DNA of 64,000 nt from Pseudomonas alkylphenolica (lineage in GTDB: Bacteria > Pseudomonadota > Gammaproteobacteria > Pseudomonadales > Pseudomonadaceae): NCBI RefSeq assembly GCF_016009175.1, contig NZ_JADUCM010000002.1, forward strand, positions 406,380 to 470,379. Reading direction: 5' to 3'. Shown piece by piece: positions 44,127-54,606 of the stretch. A program made the translations under genes and the position numbers. Under the pieces are notes generated by a model. That model did not search any database. It was not told the origin of the DNA and saw nothing but the letters and a program-made list of their open reading frames with translations. Numbering within the stretch: position 1 is the first letter of the stretch; every line of letters begins with the position of its first letter.

Positions 44127-45968
44127 TTACAGCCCGTCGAGCAACGCCTTGTTGCGTACGGCACCCTTGTCGGCACTGGTGGCCAGCAGGGCGTAGGCTT
44201 TCAGGGCGGTGGTCACTTTGCGTGGGCGCACTTCCACCGGCTTCCAGCCTTTCTTGTCCTGCTCGACGCGACGTGCTGCCAGCTCTTCATCGCTGACCAG
44301 CAGGTTGATCGAACGGTTAGGGATGTCGATCAGCACTTTGTCGCCGTCCTGCACCAGGCCGATGGCACCGCCAGCAGCCGCTTCAGGCGAAGCGTGGCCG
44401 ATGGACAGGCCCGAGGTGCCGCCAGAGAAGCGACCGTCGGTGAGCAGGGCACAGGCTTTGCCCAGTCCCTTGGACTTCAGGTAGGACGTCGGGTAGAGCA
44501 TCTCCTGCATGCCCGGGCCGCCTTTCGGGCCTTCGTAACGAATGATGACGATGTCGCCGGCCTTCACTTCGTCGGCGAGGATGCCGCGAACGGCGCTGTC
44601 CTGGCTTTCGAAGATCTTTGCGTTGCCTTCGAACACGTGAATCGACTCGTCGACACCGGCGGTTTTCACCACGCAGCCGTCCAGTGCGATGTTGCCGTAG
44701 AGCACGGCCAGGCCGCCTTCTTGCGAGTAGGCGTGCTCGACGCTACGGATGCAACCGTTCTCACGGTCATCGTCCAGGGTTTCCCAACGGGTCGACTGGC
44801 TGAACGCGGTCTGGGTCGGGATACCGGCCGGACCGGCCTTGAAGAAGTGGTGAACCGCTGCATCGTCGGTCTGGGTGATGTCCCACTTGGCGATGGCTTC
44901 TTCCATGCTCGGGCTGTGCACGGTCGGCAGGTCGGTGTGCAGCAGGCCACCACGGGCCAGCGAGCCGAGGATGCTGAAGATGCCGCCAGCGCGGTGGACG
45001 TCTTCCATGTGGTACTTCTGGATGTTCGGCGCCACTTTGCACAGCTGCGGCACTTTGCGTGACAGGCGATCGATATCGCGCAGGTCGAAGTCGATTTCCG
45101 CTTCTTGTGCGGCAGCCAGCAGGTGCAGGATGGTGTTGGTCGAACCGCCCATGGCGATGTCGAGCATCATGGCGTTTTCAAACGCCTTGAAGTTGGCGAT
45201 GTTGCGCGGCAGGACGCTCTGGTCGTTCTCGCCGTAGTAGCGTTTGCACAGCTCGACGATGGTCCGGCCGGCCTGCAGGAACAGTTGTTCGCGGTCGCTG
45301 TGGGTGGCCAGGGTCGACCCGTTGCCCGGCAGGGCCAGGCCCAGGGCTTCGGTCAGGCAGTTCATCGAGTTGGCGGTGAACATGCCCGAGCACGAACCGC
45401 ACGTCGGGCAGGCGCTGCGTTCGTACTCGGCAACCTTCTCGTCGGAGGCGGTGGAGTCGGCGGCGATCACCATGGCATCGACCAGGTCCAGGCCGTGGCT
45501 GGCCAGTTTGGTCTTGCCGGCTTCCATCGGGCCACCGGACACGAAGATTACCGGAATGTTCAGGCGCAGGGCGGCCATCAGCATGCCGGGGGTGATCTTG
45601 TCGCAGTTGGAGATGCAGACAATGGCGTCAGCGCAGTGGGCGTTGACCATGTACTCGACCGAGTCGGCAATGATCTCGCGGCTGGGCAGCGAATAGAGCA
45701 TGCCGTCGTGGCCCATGGCGATGCCATCGTCGACCGCAATGGTGTTGAACTCTTTGGCTACGCCACCGGCGCGTTCGATCTCGCGGGCGACCAGCTGGCC
45801 CAGGTCCTTCAGGTGCACATGCCCCGGGACGAACTGGGTGAACGAGTTGGCGATGGCGATGATCGGCTTTTTGAAGTCCTCATCTTTCATCCCGGTGGCA
45901 CGCCACAAGGCGCGTGCGCCGGCCATATTGCGACCGTGGGTGGACGTTTTCGAACGGTAATCAGGCAT
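44127..45968 (-). CDS. ilvD: Dihydroxy-acid dehydratase
   Basis: IlvD (613 aa) dehydrates 2,3-dihydroxy-isovalerate and -methylvalerate to the 2-keto acids that become valine and isoleucine. The Fe-S cysteines lie in [10 protein letters not shown] and [25 protein letters not shown]-terminal [21 protein letters not shown] is also diagnostic. The length equals that of other Pseudomonas IlvD proteins. The ATG at 45968 has CAGGAG upstream; the open frame continues 96 codons further upstream but without family sequence. Cytosolic. Confidence 0.97.
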   Translation of the reverse strand: MPDYRSKTSTHGRNMAGARALWRATGMKDEDFKKPIIAIANSFTQFVPGHVHLKDLGQLVAREIERAGGVAKEFNTIAVDDGIAMGHDGMLYSLPSREIIADSVEYMVNAHCADAIVCISNCDKITPGMLMAALRLNIPVIFVSGGPMEAGKTKLASHGLDLVDAMVIAADSTASDEKVAEYERSACPTCGSCSGMFTANSMNCLTEALGLALPGNGSTLATHSDREQLFLQAGRTIVELCKRYYGENDQSVLPRNIANFKAFENAMMLDIAMGGSTNTILHLLAAAQEAEIDFDLRDIDRLSRKVPQLCKVAPNIQKYHMEDVHRAGGIFSILGSLARGGLLHTDLPTVHSPSMEEAIAKWDITQTDDAAVHHFFKAGPAGIPTQTAFSQSTRWETLDDDRENGCIRSVEHAYSQEGGLAVLYGNIALDGCVVKTAGVDESIHVFEGNAKIFESQDSAVRGILADEVKAGDIVIIRYEGPKGGPGMQEMLYPTSYLKSKGLGKACALLTDGRFSGGTSGLSIGHASPEAAAGGAIGLVQDGDKVLIDIPNRSINLLVSDEELAARRVEQDKKGWKPVEVRPRKVTTALKAYALLATSADKGAVRNKALLDGL

Positions 45969-46306
45969 GAAGCACTCCTGGCGGCTAATCAGGTAACAAA
46001 AAGGGGAGTGAGCTTCTCTAGTCCTTTGCACCGAAGGCATGTGGCCGCTGGTACGGATGGGGCCGAAGACAGCGCGGGATCGCCGCGTGCTCGACCAGAG
46101 CTCATAAACCCGCCGGGGATGACTGGCGATGAATAGACCGATTCTACACCGCTGGCGCGTATAGGGAATGAACAAGCGCATGCAACCCGAGGTTCGGTCA
46201 TATTCAATCCTTTCGGCAGGGCTGCGCGGGTATCTATTTAGTGCCTTTTTCGGCACCCGGACGCTTAGCGTGCTGGTGGATCAATCGCGCCAAGGAGGGC
46301 CCGAAC
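45969..46306. other. 338-bp divergent spacer between ilvD and the PI-PLC-like gene
   Basis: I see no gene here. It includes a small hairpin GTGCC/GGCAC (46241-46256) about 50 bases before the PI-PLC start and A-rich sequence before ilvD. Both promoters must lie here. No attenuator with a branched-chain amino-acid leader was recognised. Confidence 0.5.
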
Positions 46307-47389
46307 ATGTCAACCATTCACCACCTGATCAGCCTGGGTTGCCTGTTGTGTTGCCTTAACCAGGCGGCCACTGCAAACCCGCACCTCGATGATGCCTATT
46401 CCCATGATGCCCATGACAGTTTCACTGACAAAAGCCGCTGGATGAAATCAATACGCGATGACGTTCAGCTGAGTGAACTGGCGCTTCCCGGCACCCATGA
46501 TTCGGCCACCTTCGATGTCAGTCTGTTCCCGGTCGTTGACGACATCGTCGTCACCCAGACACTTAATTTCGACGAGCAGCTGCGGTACGGCATCCGCGTC
46601 CTTGATTTGCGTATCCGGCGAACCGGCGATGTTTTCGCTTTGCACCATGGTCCGGTTTTTCTCGACAAGATGTTCGGCTCCGCATTGCGCTCGGTCGAAC
46701 GATTTCTCCAGGCCAACCCCAGCGAGACCGTACTGTTCAGGGTCAAGGAAGAGCATGCGGCGGACAGCAATGTAACTGCCAGCCTGGTGGAGGTCTTCGA
46801 TCACTACATGAAACAGTTTTCCAGCACCTACCTGAAAGCACCGCGCAAAAACATCACGCTGGGCGAGGCACGAGGGAAGTTCGTGGTGCTTTCCAATATC
46901 GCCAACCTCAATCCTTATGGACTGAGCTATGGCAATTTCGACATCCAGGATGATTCGACGCTCCAAACCAACTGGGAGCTGCATGAGAAGTGGCTGAAGA
47001 TCAGGCGCCAGCTACACCGCGCCGCAGCAGGAGACAAGCACATGTTCTATGTGAACTACCTGTCGGGCAGCGTCGGGGCCTTCCCTTATTTTGTGGCGAG
47101 CGGACATGTTTCTTCGGGCACGGGTGCGCCCCGGCTGTCCACCGGTCTTCTGGCATTGAAGGAAGTTGACTGGTATCCGTTTTTTCCGCGGACAACCTGT
47201 GTGCTGGGGGTCTGCACGATTTCTTTCGAAGGCACCAACACCCTGGCGCGTGACGACATCAAGGACTACAACGGCCCGGACCCGATACGAAGAACGGTGG
47301 GCATCATCATGGCGGACTTTCCGGGGGAGTCCCTGATTGCCAACATCATCGCCAACAATCACCACCCTGCCCATGAGCTTGGGCAATGA
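46307..47389 (+). CDS. Secreted phosphatidylinositol-specific phospholipase C-like protein
   Basis: This 360-residue protein has a short signal peptide (about 1-22) and a PI-PLC X barrel. ELALPGTHDSATF holds the first catalytic His and FALHHGPVFLDKMF the second. QLRYGIRVLDLRIRR supplies the Asp/Arg cluster and ETVLFRVKEEH the following strand. Bacterial members cleave glycosylphosphatidylinositol or phosphatidylinositol without calcium. AAGGAGG precedes the ATG at 46307. The gene is alone between ilvD and mgtE and is the least housekeeping-like enzyme here. Its target lipid is unknown. Confidence 0.85.
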   Translation: MSTIHHLISLGCLLCCLNQAATANPHLDDAYSHDAHDSFTDKSRWMKSIRDDVQLSELALPGTHDSATFDVSLFPVVDDIVVTQTLNFDEQLRYGIRVLDLRIRRTGDVFALHHGPVFLDKMFGSALRSVERFLQANPSETVLFRVKEEHAADSNVTASLVEVFDHYMKQFSSTYLKAPRKNITLGEARGKFVVLSNIANLNPYGLSYGNFDIQDDSTLQTNWELHEKWLKIRRQLHRAAAGDKHMFYVNYLSGSVGAFPYFVASGHVSSGTGAPRLSTGLLALKEVDWYPFFPRTTCVLGVCTISFEGTNTLARDDIKDYNGPDPIRRTVGIIMADFPGESLIANIIANNHHPAHELGQ

Positions 47390-47536
47390 GTTTGGCGACA
47401 CATCGGTCGCGATTTTGCTGGTTTGTCGTAGTGCTTGTCTGATTTGGCTCCCAGGGCGGGTTTTGCTACAGACGGCCAGGCGCAACCTGCCTACTATCCC
47501 CGCGCCGCATGTGCGGCTAACGAGACGACACCCTTA

Positions 47537-47617
47537 ATGGACCTTCCCAGTTTCAGTTCATCGCGAACCTACATTCTGGCACTGAACGCCGTGGCGCCAG
47601 GGCTGCCCGTTAGCTGA
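47537..47617 (+). CDS. Candidate 26-codon leader ORF before mgtE
   Basis: ATG 47537 to TGA 47615-47617 encodes a 26-residue peptide with three prolines (start MDLPSFSSS, end VAPGLPVS). Its stop codon touches the first stem of the leader (GACCG/CGGTC, 47616-47635). The ribosome-binding site is weak (GAG about 12 bases upstream), and the frame is open further upstream to a TTG at 47435. It could be a translated sensor like the mgtL leaders of enteric bacteria, or chance. Confidence 0.3.
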   Translation: MDLPSFSSSRTYILALNAVAPGLPVS

Positions 47618-47666
47618 CCGCCAGCCTTGCCGGTCGGCCTCCAGGCACCTGCGCCGCTGCCTGGAG
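47616..47666 (+). promoter_or_regulatory. Two-hairpin leader that hides the mgtE ribosome-binding site
   Basis: Hairpin 1 is GACCG/CGGTC (47616-47620 and 47631-47635). Hairpin 2 is a perfect 9-bp stem CTCCAGGCA/TGCCTGGAG (47639-47647 and 47658-47666). GGAG at the end of hairpin 2 is the mgtE ribosome-binding site, 6 bases before ATG 47673, so folding should block translation. The whole 283-bp PI-PLC/mgtE spacer seems to be a regulatory leader. Another small hairpin GCCGCA/TGCGGC lies near 47506-47519. Confidence 0.55.
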
Positions 47667-47672
47667 ATCGAT

Positions 47673-48731
47673 ATGACCACAACCCATGATGCAAACCTGG
47701 CCGGCCTGGCCTTGACCCGTAAGCAGGCCCAGGCCCGCCGCGATGACCTGCTGCAGCCCGGGCGCTACCCGGCGGGCACCGCCGGGGCGCTGATGAGCAG
47801 CCACTACTCCTGCATTTGCAGCGGCCTCAGCGCGAGCCAGGCCATCGACATGCTGCGGCGTGAAGCTGCCGATGCTGAAACCATCTATCAGTCCTATGTG
47901 CTGGATGAGCAGGGCAACCTGCTCGGCACCCTGTCTCTGCGCGAATTGATCCTGGCCAGCCCGGAGCTGCCGGTAGAGAAGTTGATGGTCCGCCCGGTGC
48001 TCAGTGTGAGCACGTTTACCACCCAGGAAAAAGTTGCCAGGCTGATCAGTGAACACGATTTGCTGGCCTTGCCCGTACTGGATAACGACGGCCGGCTGGT
48101 CGGCATCATCACCTGTGACGACGCCATGGATGTGGTGGTCGAGGAAGCCACCGAGGACTTTCACAAGGGGGCGCTGATCGGCACCCAACTGGGCAACCTG
48201 AAGACCGCCACGGTGGGCCTGCTCTACCGCAAGCGCGTGCTCTGGCTGGTGTTGCTGGTGTTCGGCAACCTGTTTTCCGGGGCGGGCATCGCCGCCTTCG
48301 AAGACACCATTGCCGCGCATATCGCCCTGGTGTTCTTCCTGCCGCTGCTGGTCGACAGCGGCGGTAATGCCGGCGCCCAGTCGGCGACCTTGATGGTCCG
48401 TGCCCTGGCCACGGGGGAGGTGGTCATGCGGGACTGGTTGAGCTTGCTCGGGCGTGAATGCGGGGTGGCCCTGGCTCTGGGTGGCACCATGGCCGTCGCG
48501 GTCGCGTCGCTGGGGGTATTGCGCGGTGGCCCGGACATCGCCCTGATCGTGGCGAGCAGCATGTTGGTGATCGTCCTGCTGGGCAGCCTGATCGGCATGA
48601 GCCTGCCGTTCCTGCTCAGCCGCCTGAACCTCGACCCGGCTACTGCCAGCGGGCCGCTGGTGACATCGATTGCCGATGCCGCCGGTGTATTGGTGTACTT
48701 CGGGATCGCTTCGCAGGTGTTGGATATCTGA
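47673..48731 (+). CDS. mgtE: Magnesium transporter MgtE, short form
   Basis: This 352-residue protein lacks most of the usual MgtE N domain (about 130 residues) and begins close to the YPAGTAGALMSS linker. Two CBS domains follow (about 45-165), then the plug helix and five membrane spans (about 180-352). The pore motif DSGGNAGAQSAT and the Mg-binding DPATASGPLVTSIADA are intact. MgtE is a Mg2+ channel gated by cytoplasmic Mg2+ bound between the N and CBS domains, so the missing N domain should change gating. A bidirectional terminator follows. Confidence 0.9.
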   Translation: MTTTHDANLAGLALTRKQAQARRDDLLQPGRYPAGTAGALMSSHYSCICSGLSASQAIDMLRREAADAETIYQSYVLDEQGNLLGTLSLRELILASPELPVEKLMVRPVLSVSTFTTQEKVARLISEHDLLALPVLDNDGRLVGIITCDDAMDVVVEEATEDFHKGALIGTQLGNLKTATVGLLYRKRVLWLVLLVFGNLFSGAGIAAFEDTIAAHIALVFFLPLLVDSGGNAGAQSATLMVRALATGEVVMRDWLSLLGRECGVALALGGTMAVAVASLGVLRGGPDIALIVASSMLVIVLLGSLIGMSLPFLLSRLNLDPATASGPLVTSIADAAGVLVYFGIASQVLDI

Positions 48732-48752
48732 CGATTTGTATGCCCTGTTTGC

Positions 48753-48781
48753 AAAAATCCCGGCACGTGGCCGGGATTTTT
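48753..48781. terminator. Bidirectional rho-independent terminator
   Basis: AAAAATCCCGGC (48753-48764) pairs with GCCGGGATTTTT (48770-48781) around ACGTG. It ends mgtE on the plus strand and the convergent rlmI gene on the minus strand. Confidence 0.95.
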
Positions 48782-48793
48782 CGTCCAACAGCG

Positions 48794-49990
48794 TTAACTG
48801 TTCGGCAACAAACGGCAGGTAATGCTCTTGATGTAACGGGTTTCCGGGATGGCCGGATGAACCGGGTGATCCGGACCCTGGCCGCCGCGTTCCAGCAGCT
48901 GGATGTTGCGGTCCAGGTGACGGGCGCTGGTCAGCAGGATGTTCTGCAGGTCATCTTCGGGCAGGTGCATCGAGCACGAGGCACTGACCAGAATGCCGTC
49001 TTTGCTCAGCAGGCGCATGGCTTGCTCGTTCAGGCGGCGGTAGGCGCCTTCGCCGTTCTTCAGGTCTTTCTTGCGCTTGATGAAGGCGGGTGGGTCGGCA
49101 ACGATCACGTCGAAGCGCTCTTCGGCCGCCTTGAGTTCCTTCAGGGCTTCGAACACGTCACCTTCGATACAGGTCAGTTTCTCGGCAATGCCGTTGAGCG
49201 CAGCGTTGCGCTCGACGCCATCGAGGGCGAAGCTCGAGGCATCGACACAGAACACTTCACTGGCGCCGAAAACGCCCGCCTGCACACCCCAGCCGCCGAT
49301 GTAGCTGAACAGATCGAGAACGCGCTTGCCCTGAACATAAGGGGCCAGGCGTGCACGGTTCATACGGTGGTCGTAGAACCAGCCGGTCTTCTGGCCTTCC
49401 ATCACCGGTGCTTCGAATTTCACGCCGTTTTCTTCCAGCGCGACCCACTCCGGCACGACACCGAACACGGTCTCGACGTAGCGACCCAGGCCTTCGGCAT
49501 CACGGGCTGCCGAATCATTCTTGAACAGGATGCCGCTGGGCTTGAGCACTTGCACCAGGGCGGCGATCACGTCGTCCTTGTGCTGTTCCATGGTCGCCGA
49601 CGCCAGCTGCACCACGAGGATGTCGCCGAAACGGTCCACCACCAGGCCCGGCAGCAGGTCGGAGTCGCCGTACACCAGGCGGTAGAACGGTTTGTCGAAC
49701 AGGCGGTCACGCAGCGACAGGGCGACGTTGAGGCGGTGTACCAGCAGCGACTTGTCCAGTGGCAGCTTGATGTCGCGCGACAGCAGGCGGGCGCAGATCA
49801 GGTTGTTCGGGCTCATGGCGACGATGCCCAGCGGCTTGCCGCCGGCGGTTTCAAGCAGCGCCTGGTCACCGGCCTTGAAGCCATGCAGCGGGGTCGCGGC
49901 GACGTCGATTTCGTTGCTGTAGACCCACAGGTGGCCGGCGCGCAGGCGGCGGTCGGCATTGGCTTTGAGACGAAGGCTGGGCAGGGACAT
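48794..49990 (-). CDS. rlmI: 23S rRNA (cytosine-C5)-methyltransferase RlmI
   Basis: This 398-residue enzyme would methylate C1962 of 23S rRNA with S-adenosylmethionine. It has an N-terminal PUA domain (SLRLKANADRRLRAGHLWVYSNEID, about 3-80), a middle EEHEP-type region, and a Rossmann methyltransferase domain (VLDLFSYIGGWGVQAGVFGA motif I; VIVADPPAFIKRKKDL motif IV with DPP; SASCSMHL motif VI with Cys). GGAG precedes the ATG at 49990. It is transcribed alone. Confidence 0.92.
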   Translation of the reverse strand: MSLPSLRLKANADRRLRAGHLWVYSNEIDVAATPLHGFKAGDQALLETAGGKPLGIVAMSPNNLICARLLSRDIKLPLDKSLLVHRLNVALSLRDRLFDKPFYRLVYGDSDLLPGLVVDRFGDILVVQLASATMEQHKDDVIAALVQVLKPSGILFKNDSAARDAEGLGRYVETVFGVVPEWVALEENGVKFEAPVMEGQKTGWFYDHRMNRARLAPYVQGKRVLDLFSYIGGWGVQAGVFGASEVFCVDASSFALDGVERNAALNGIAEKLTCIEGDVFEALKELKAAEERFDVIVADPPAFIKRKKDLKNGEGAYRRLNEQAMRLLSKDGILVSASCSMHLPEDDLQNILLTSARHLDRNIQLLERGGQGPDHPVHPAIPETRYIKSITCRLLPNS

Positions 49991-50156
49991 GACGTCGCTC
50001 CGGGAAAAAAGAGCGGGAGTATAACCTGTAGGCCTTTTTATCGGTGCAGGGCGCGACAAAGTGTGGCCCTGATCACCCTGCAGGCGCTGGCCTTCCAGCG
50101 ATCGAGTGGGCAGTGGTCGCAGGTTGTCTAGCCAAATTTGGCCCCGGGGCGGCGGC

Positions 50157-50189
50157 GCAGCCCATCGCCGGCAAGCCTGGCTCCTACAA
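50157..50189. repeat. Single REP element
   Basis: GCAGCCCATCGCCGGCAAGC followed by CTGGCTCCTAC matches the REP family at 16329 and 23613. It lies in the 281-bp rlmI-HDOD divergent spacer (49991-50271), which otherwise shows no gene. Confidence 0.65.
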
Positions 50190-50271
50190 ATTGAAGTGCG
50201 GGACGTGGGTGCTGTTGGTACGCAGCAGGGCTACAGGGTTAGAATTCGCCGTCCTTCACGAGTGAGTACGC

Positions 50272-51144
50272 ATGTCCCAAGAACTCAGCGCCGAACAGAT
50301 CCAGCAAGCCCTGCAAGGCATTACCATTCCGCCGCAACCGCAGATCATGGTCGACCTGCAGTTCGAGCAGTACATGCCCGACCCGGACCTGGAAACCATC
50401 GCCAAGCTGATTTCCCAGGACCCGGGGCTTTCCGGTGCCTTGCTCAAGCTGGTCAATTCGCCGCATTTCGGTCTGTCGAACAAGATCGGCTCGATCCAGC
50501 GCGCGGTGAACCTGATGGGCAGCCGCTCGATCATCAACCTGATCAACGCCCAGTCGATCAAAGGCGAAATGAGCGACGAGACCATCGTCACCCTCAACCG
50601 CTTCTGGGACACCGCCCAGGACGTGGCAATGACCTGCCTGACGCTGGCCAAGCGCACCGGTATGCAGTCGGCAGACGAAGCCTACACCCTCGGGTTGTTC
50701 CATGACTGTGGCGTGCCGCTGATGCTCAAGCGCTTTCCCGACTACATGGAAGTGCTGGAAGAGTCCTACGCCAAGGCCAATGCCGAAACCCGGGTGGTCG
50801 ATACTGAGAACCGTATCTTCAACACCAACCATTCGGTGGTCGGTTATTTCACCGCCAAGTCCTGGCGCCTGCCGGAGCACATCAGCGCCGCCATCGCCAA
50901 CCACCACAATGCGTTGGCCGTGTTCCGCGACGAGTCGTCGGGCAACTCCCAGACCCAGCTGAAGAACCTGCTGGCGGTGTTGAAGATGGCCGAACACATC
51001 TGCGCGTCGTACCGGGTACTGGGCAATCAGGGTGTGGATCACGAATGGAACACCGTTGGGCACCTGGTGCTCGACTATGTGGGGCTTTCCGAGTACGACT
51101 TCGAGAACCTCAAGCAAACCATTCGCGAACTGGGCAGCCACTGA
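50272..51144 (+). CDS. HDOD domain protein
   Basis: This 290-residue protein consists of one HDOD domain (about 25-225): ISQDPGLSGALLKLVNSPHFGLSNKIGSIQRAVNLMGSR, then GLFHDCGVPLM and ANHHNAL. HDOD is a degenerate HD domain used in signalling; no GGDEF or EAL domain is attached. Its partner is unknown. It lies 3 bases before mutM, so the two are probably co-transcribed, as in other Pseudomonas. Confidence 0.9.
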   Translation: MSQELSAEQIQQALQGITIPPQPQIMVDLQFEQYMPDPDLETIAKLISQDPGLSGALLKLVNSPHFGLSNKIGSIQRAVNLMGSRSIINLINAQSIKGEMSDETIVTLNRFWDTAQDVAMTCLTLAKRTGMQSADEAYTLGLFHDCGVPLMLKRFPDYMEVLEESYAKANAETRVVDTENRIFNTNHSVVGYFTAKSWRLPEHISAAIANHHNALAVFRDESSGNSQTQLKNLLAVLKMAEHICASYRVLGNQGVDHEWNTVGHLVLDYVGLSEYDFENLKQTIRELGSH

Positions 51145-51147
51145 TTC

Positions 51148-51960
51148 ATGCCGGAACTACCTGAAGTCGAAACCACCCGGCGCGGTATCGCGCCTTATCT
51201 GGAAGGCCAGCGGGTCAGCCGGGTGATTGTGCGCGACCGGCGCCTGCGCTGGCCGATCCCCGAAGACCTCGATGTACGCCTTTCGGGGCAACGCTTCGTC
51301 AAGGTGGAGCGGCGGGCCAAGTACCTGTTGCTCAATGCCGAAGTCGGGACGCTGATCAGTCATCTGGGGATGTCGGGCAACCTGCGCCTGGTCGAGATAG
51401 GTTTGCCGGCCGCCAAGCACGAGCATGTCGACATCGAGCTGGAGTCGGGCCTGGCCCTGCGCTACACCGACCCGCGACGCTTTGGCGCCATGCTCTGGAG
51501 CCTCGATCCGCTCAACCACGAACTGTTGATCAGGCTCGGCCCTGAACCGCTGACCGACCTGTTTGACGGCGAGCGCCTGTTTCAGCTGTCGCGTGGCAAG
51601 TCCATGGCGGTCAAGCCGTTCATCATGGACAACGCGGTGGTGGTCGGGGTGGGCAATATCTATGCGACCGAAGCCCTGTTTGCTGCCGGGATCGATCCGC
51701 GCCGCGAAGCCGGTAGCATTTCCCGTGCGCGCTACCTGAAGCTGGCCATCGAGATCAAACGCATCCTCGCCTGCGCCATCGAGCGCGGTGGCACCACCCT
51801 GCGCGATTTTATCGGCGGCGATGGTCAGCCGGGCTATTTCCAGCAGGAACTGTTCGTGTACGGGCGCCGGGAAGAGCCCTGCAAGGTCTGTGGCAGCATT
51901 CTGCGCGAGGTCAAGCTGGGGCAGCGCGCCAGCGTTTTCTGCCCGCGCTGCCAGAAGTGA
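51148..51960 (+). CDS. mutM: Formamidopyrimidine-DNA glycosylase
   Basis: MutM (270 aa) removes 8-oxoguanine and formamidopyrimidines from DNA and cuts the abasic strand by beta,delta-elimination. The N-terminal [13 protein letters not shown] supplies the catalytic Pro2 and Glu3. Lys in RRAKYLLL, the H2TH segment [21 protein letters not shown] and the C-terminal zinc finger (CKVCG and CPRC, about 247-268) are all present. The length is standard. Confidence 0.97.
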   Translation: MPELPEVETTRRGIAPYLEGQRVSRVIVRDRRLRWPIPEDLDVRLSGQRFVKVERRAKYLLLNAEVGTLISHLGMSGNLRLVEIGLPAAKHEHVDIELESGLALRYTDPRRFGAMLWSLDPLNHELLIRLGPEPLTDLFDGERLFQLSRGKSMAVKPFIMDNAVVVGVGNIYATEALFAAGIDPRREAGSISRARYLKLAIEIKRILACAIERGGTTLRDFIGGDGQPGYFQQELFVYGRREEPCKVCGSILREVKLGQRASVFCPRCQK

Positions 51961-51966
51961 ACGTGC

Positions 51967-53654
51967 TCAGCGTGGGCTGAGCACTTCAGCGCGGCCCAGG
52001 CCCCGCGGGTCGCTGGCGGCTTCCAGGGTCTGTCTGGATTTGTCCCAGAGCAACACTTGCTGATTGCCATAGGTGCGGCCCAGGTCTTTGAGCTGGTAGC
52101 CGCGTGCCTGCAAGTCGCGCTGCTGTTCGGCGCTGAATGCTCCTGGCTCGTGTTCGACCACATCCGGCAGGTACTGATGGTGATAGCGTGGCACCGCCGG
52201 CCAGCTGGCGACCGGCTTGCCTTCAAGGAACCCCAGCATCGACAGCAATACCATGCTCGGAATGCGGCTGCCCCCAGGCGTGCCGAAGGCGGCGAACTGC
52301 GTCGGGCTCTCGATGAAGCTCGGGCTCATGCTCGACAGCGGCCGCTTGCCAGCGGCAACCGCGTTGGCCTGACTGCCGGCCAGGCCATAGCTGTTGCTAC
52401 CGCGTGGGTCGGCGGCGAAGTCGTCCATCTCGTTGTTCAGTACAACGCCGGTGCCGGGTGCACTGAACGCTGCGCCGAAGGGCAGGTTGACCGACAGAGT
52501 GGCTGCCACGGCGTTACCGTCGGCATCGATCACCGCAAAGTGGGTGGTGTGGTCGCCCTCGCGCCAGGCCGGGGCGGGCGGCAGGCTGCTGCTTGGCGTG
52601 GCCTGGCGGACGTCGATGCCGTCGGCAAGGCGGCTCAGGTAGGTGCGTGCCAGCAGTTGCGGCACCGGGTTGGTCACGTAGTCCGGATCACCAAGCAGGC
52701 CGCGGTCGCGGTACGCCCGGCGCAACACTTCCAGCACGTAATGGCTGCGCTGCACCGGCTCGGCGCTCTGCCAGGGCAAGCGCTGAAGCATTGCCAGGCT
52801 CTGGGCCAGGGCAACGCCACCGGCGGAAGGCGGCGGGGCGCTGATCAGTTCGCGTTGATCGGCCAGCTGGTAGCGCAACGGCTCGCGTTTGGCTGTACGG
52901 TAGTTGGCCAGGTCATCCAGGCTCCAGATACCGCCTGCGGCTTGAACACCCTGCACCAAGGCCCGCGCCGTCGGGCCTGCGTAGAAGCCATCGCGGCCTT
53001 GGCTGGCCAGGCGCTCAAGGGTGATCGCCAGCTCTGGCTGGCGAATGAACGCGCCCAGTGCCGGGACTTCACCCTGGGTCAGGAACAGCCGGGCACTCTC
53101 CGGATCGTCGCGCAGCGCGCTCAGGCGCATGGTTGCCCGGTCACGATAAATGCGGTCCACGGAAAAGCCCTGGTTGGCCAGGCGAATGGCTGGCGCCAGG
53201 GTGCTTTTCAACGGCAGTTTGCCGTAGTGCGCAGCGAGGTCGGCAAGCGCTGCCGGCAAGCCGGGTATCGCTGCCGCCAGCGGGCCATTGATCGATAGTC
53301 CGGGCTGGACCTTGCCATCCTTGAGGTACATGGCCTCGGTGGCATTGCCTGGTGCGCGTTCGCGGGCATCGAGAAAGGCATAGCGTGCGGGGCTGTCGGC
53401 CTCACGCAGGAGGAAGAAACCACCGCCACCCAGGCCCGAGCCATACGGTTCGACCACCGCCAATGCGGCGCTGACGGCAATGGCCGCGTCAAAGGCGTTT
53501 CCGCCTTGTTCGAGGATTTGCTGCGCTGCTGCGGTCGCTTCGGGGTGCGGGCTGGCGATTGCCGCTCGTCCTGGCCCTTGGGCCTGGGCACTGGCTGCCC
53601 CGAGTGCGAACAGTGCACCCAGGGCCAGTGTGGCAAGGCGGCCAGCGACCGGCA

Positions 53655-53655
<1 letters not shown>
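51967..53655 (-). CDS. ggt: Gamma-glutamyltransferase
   Basis: This 562-residue periplasmic enzyme cleaves the gamma-glutamyl bond of glutathione and related compounds. It has a signal peptide (about 1-25, ending SAQA). The self-cleavage Thr is the first Thr of the HTTHFAVIDADGNAVAATLS segment (about residue 366), separating the large and small subunits. GSGLGGGGFFLLRE and PLSSMSPSFIE are family blocks. Its start overlaps the ferredoxin stop by one base. It could also hydrolyse gamma-glutamyl polyamines if these reach the periplasm, but that is speculation. Confidence 0.94.
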
Positions 53656-53969
<314 letters not shown>

Positions 53970-54014
53970 TTAGCGCCCGCAGTGCACGCGGGCGCGGCTG
54001 TCAAATCGCGGATG

Positions 54015-54581
<567 letters not shown>

Positions 54582-54606
54582 CTATAGACAGTGAGGGCAT
54601 TTGTTG

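Noticed and set aside
48458..50131. 557-codon plus-strand frame opposite rlmI
   Set aside because: Shadow frame that also crosses the end of mgtE and a terminator.
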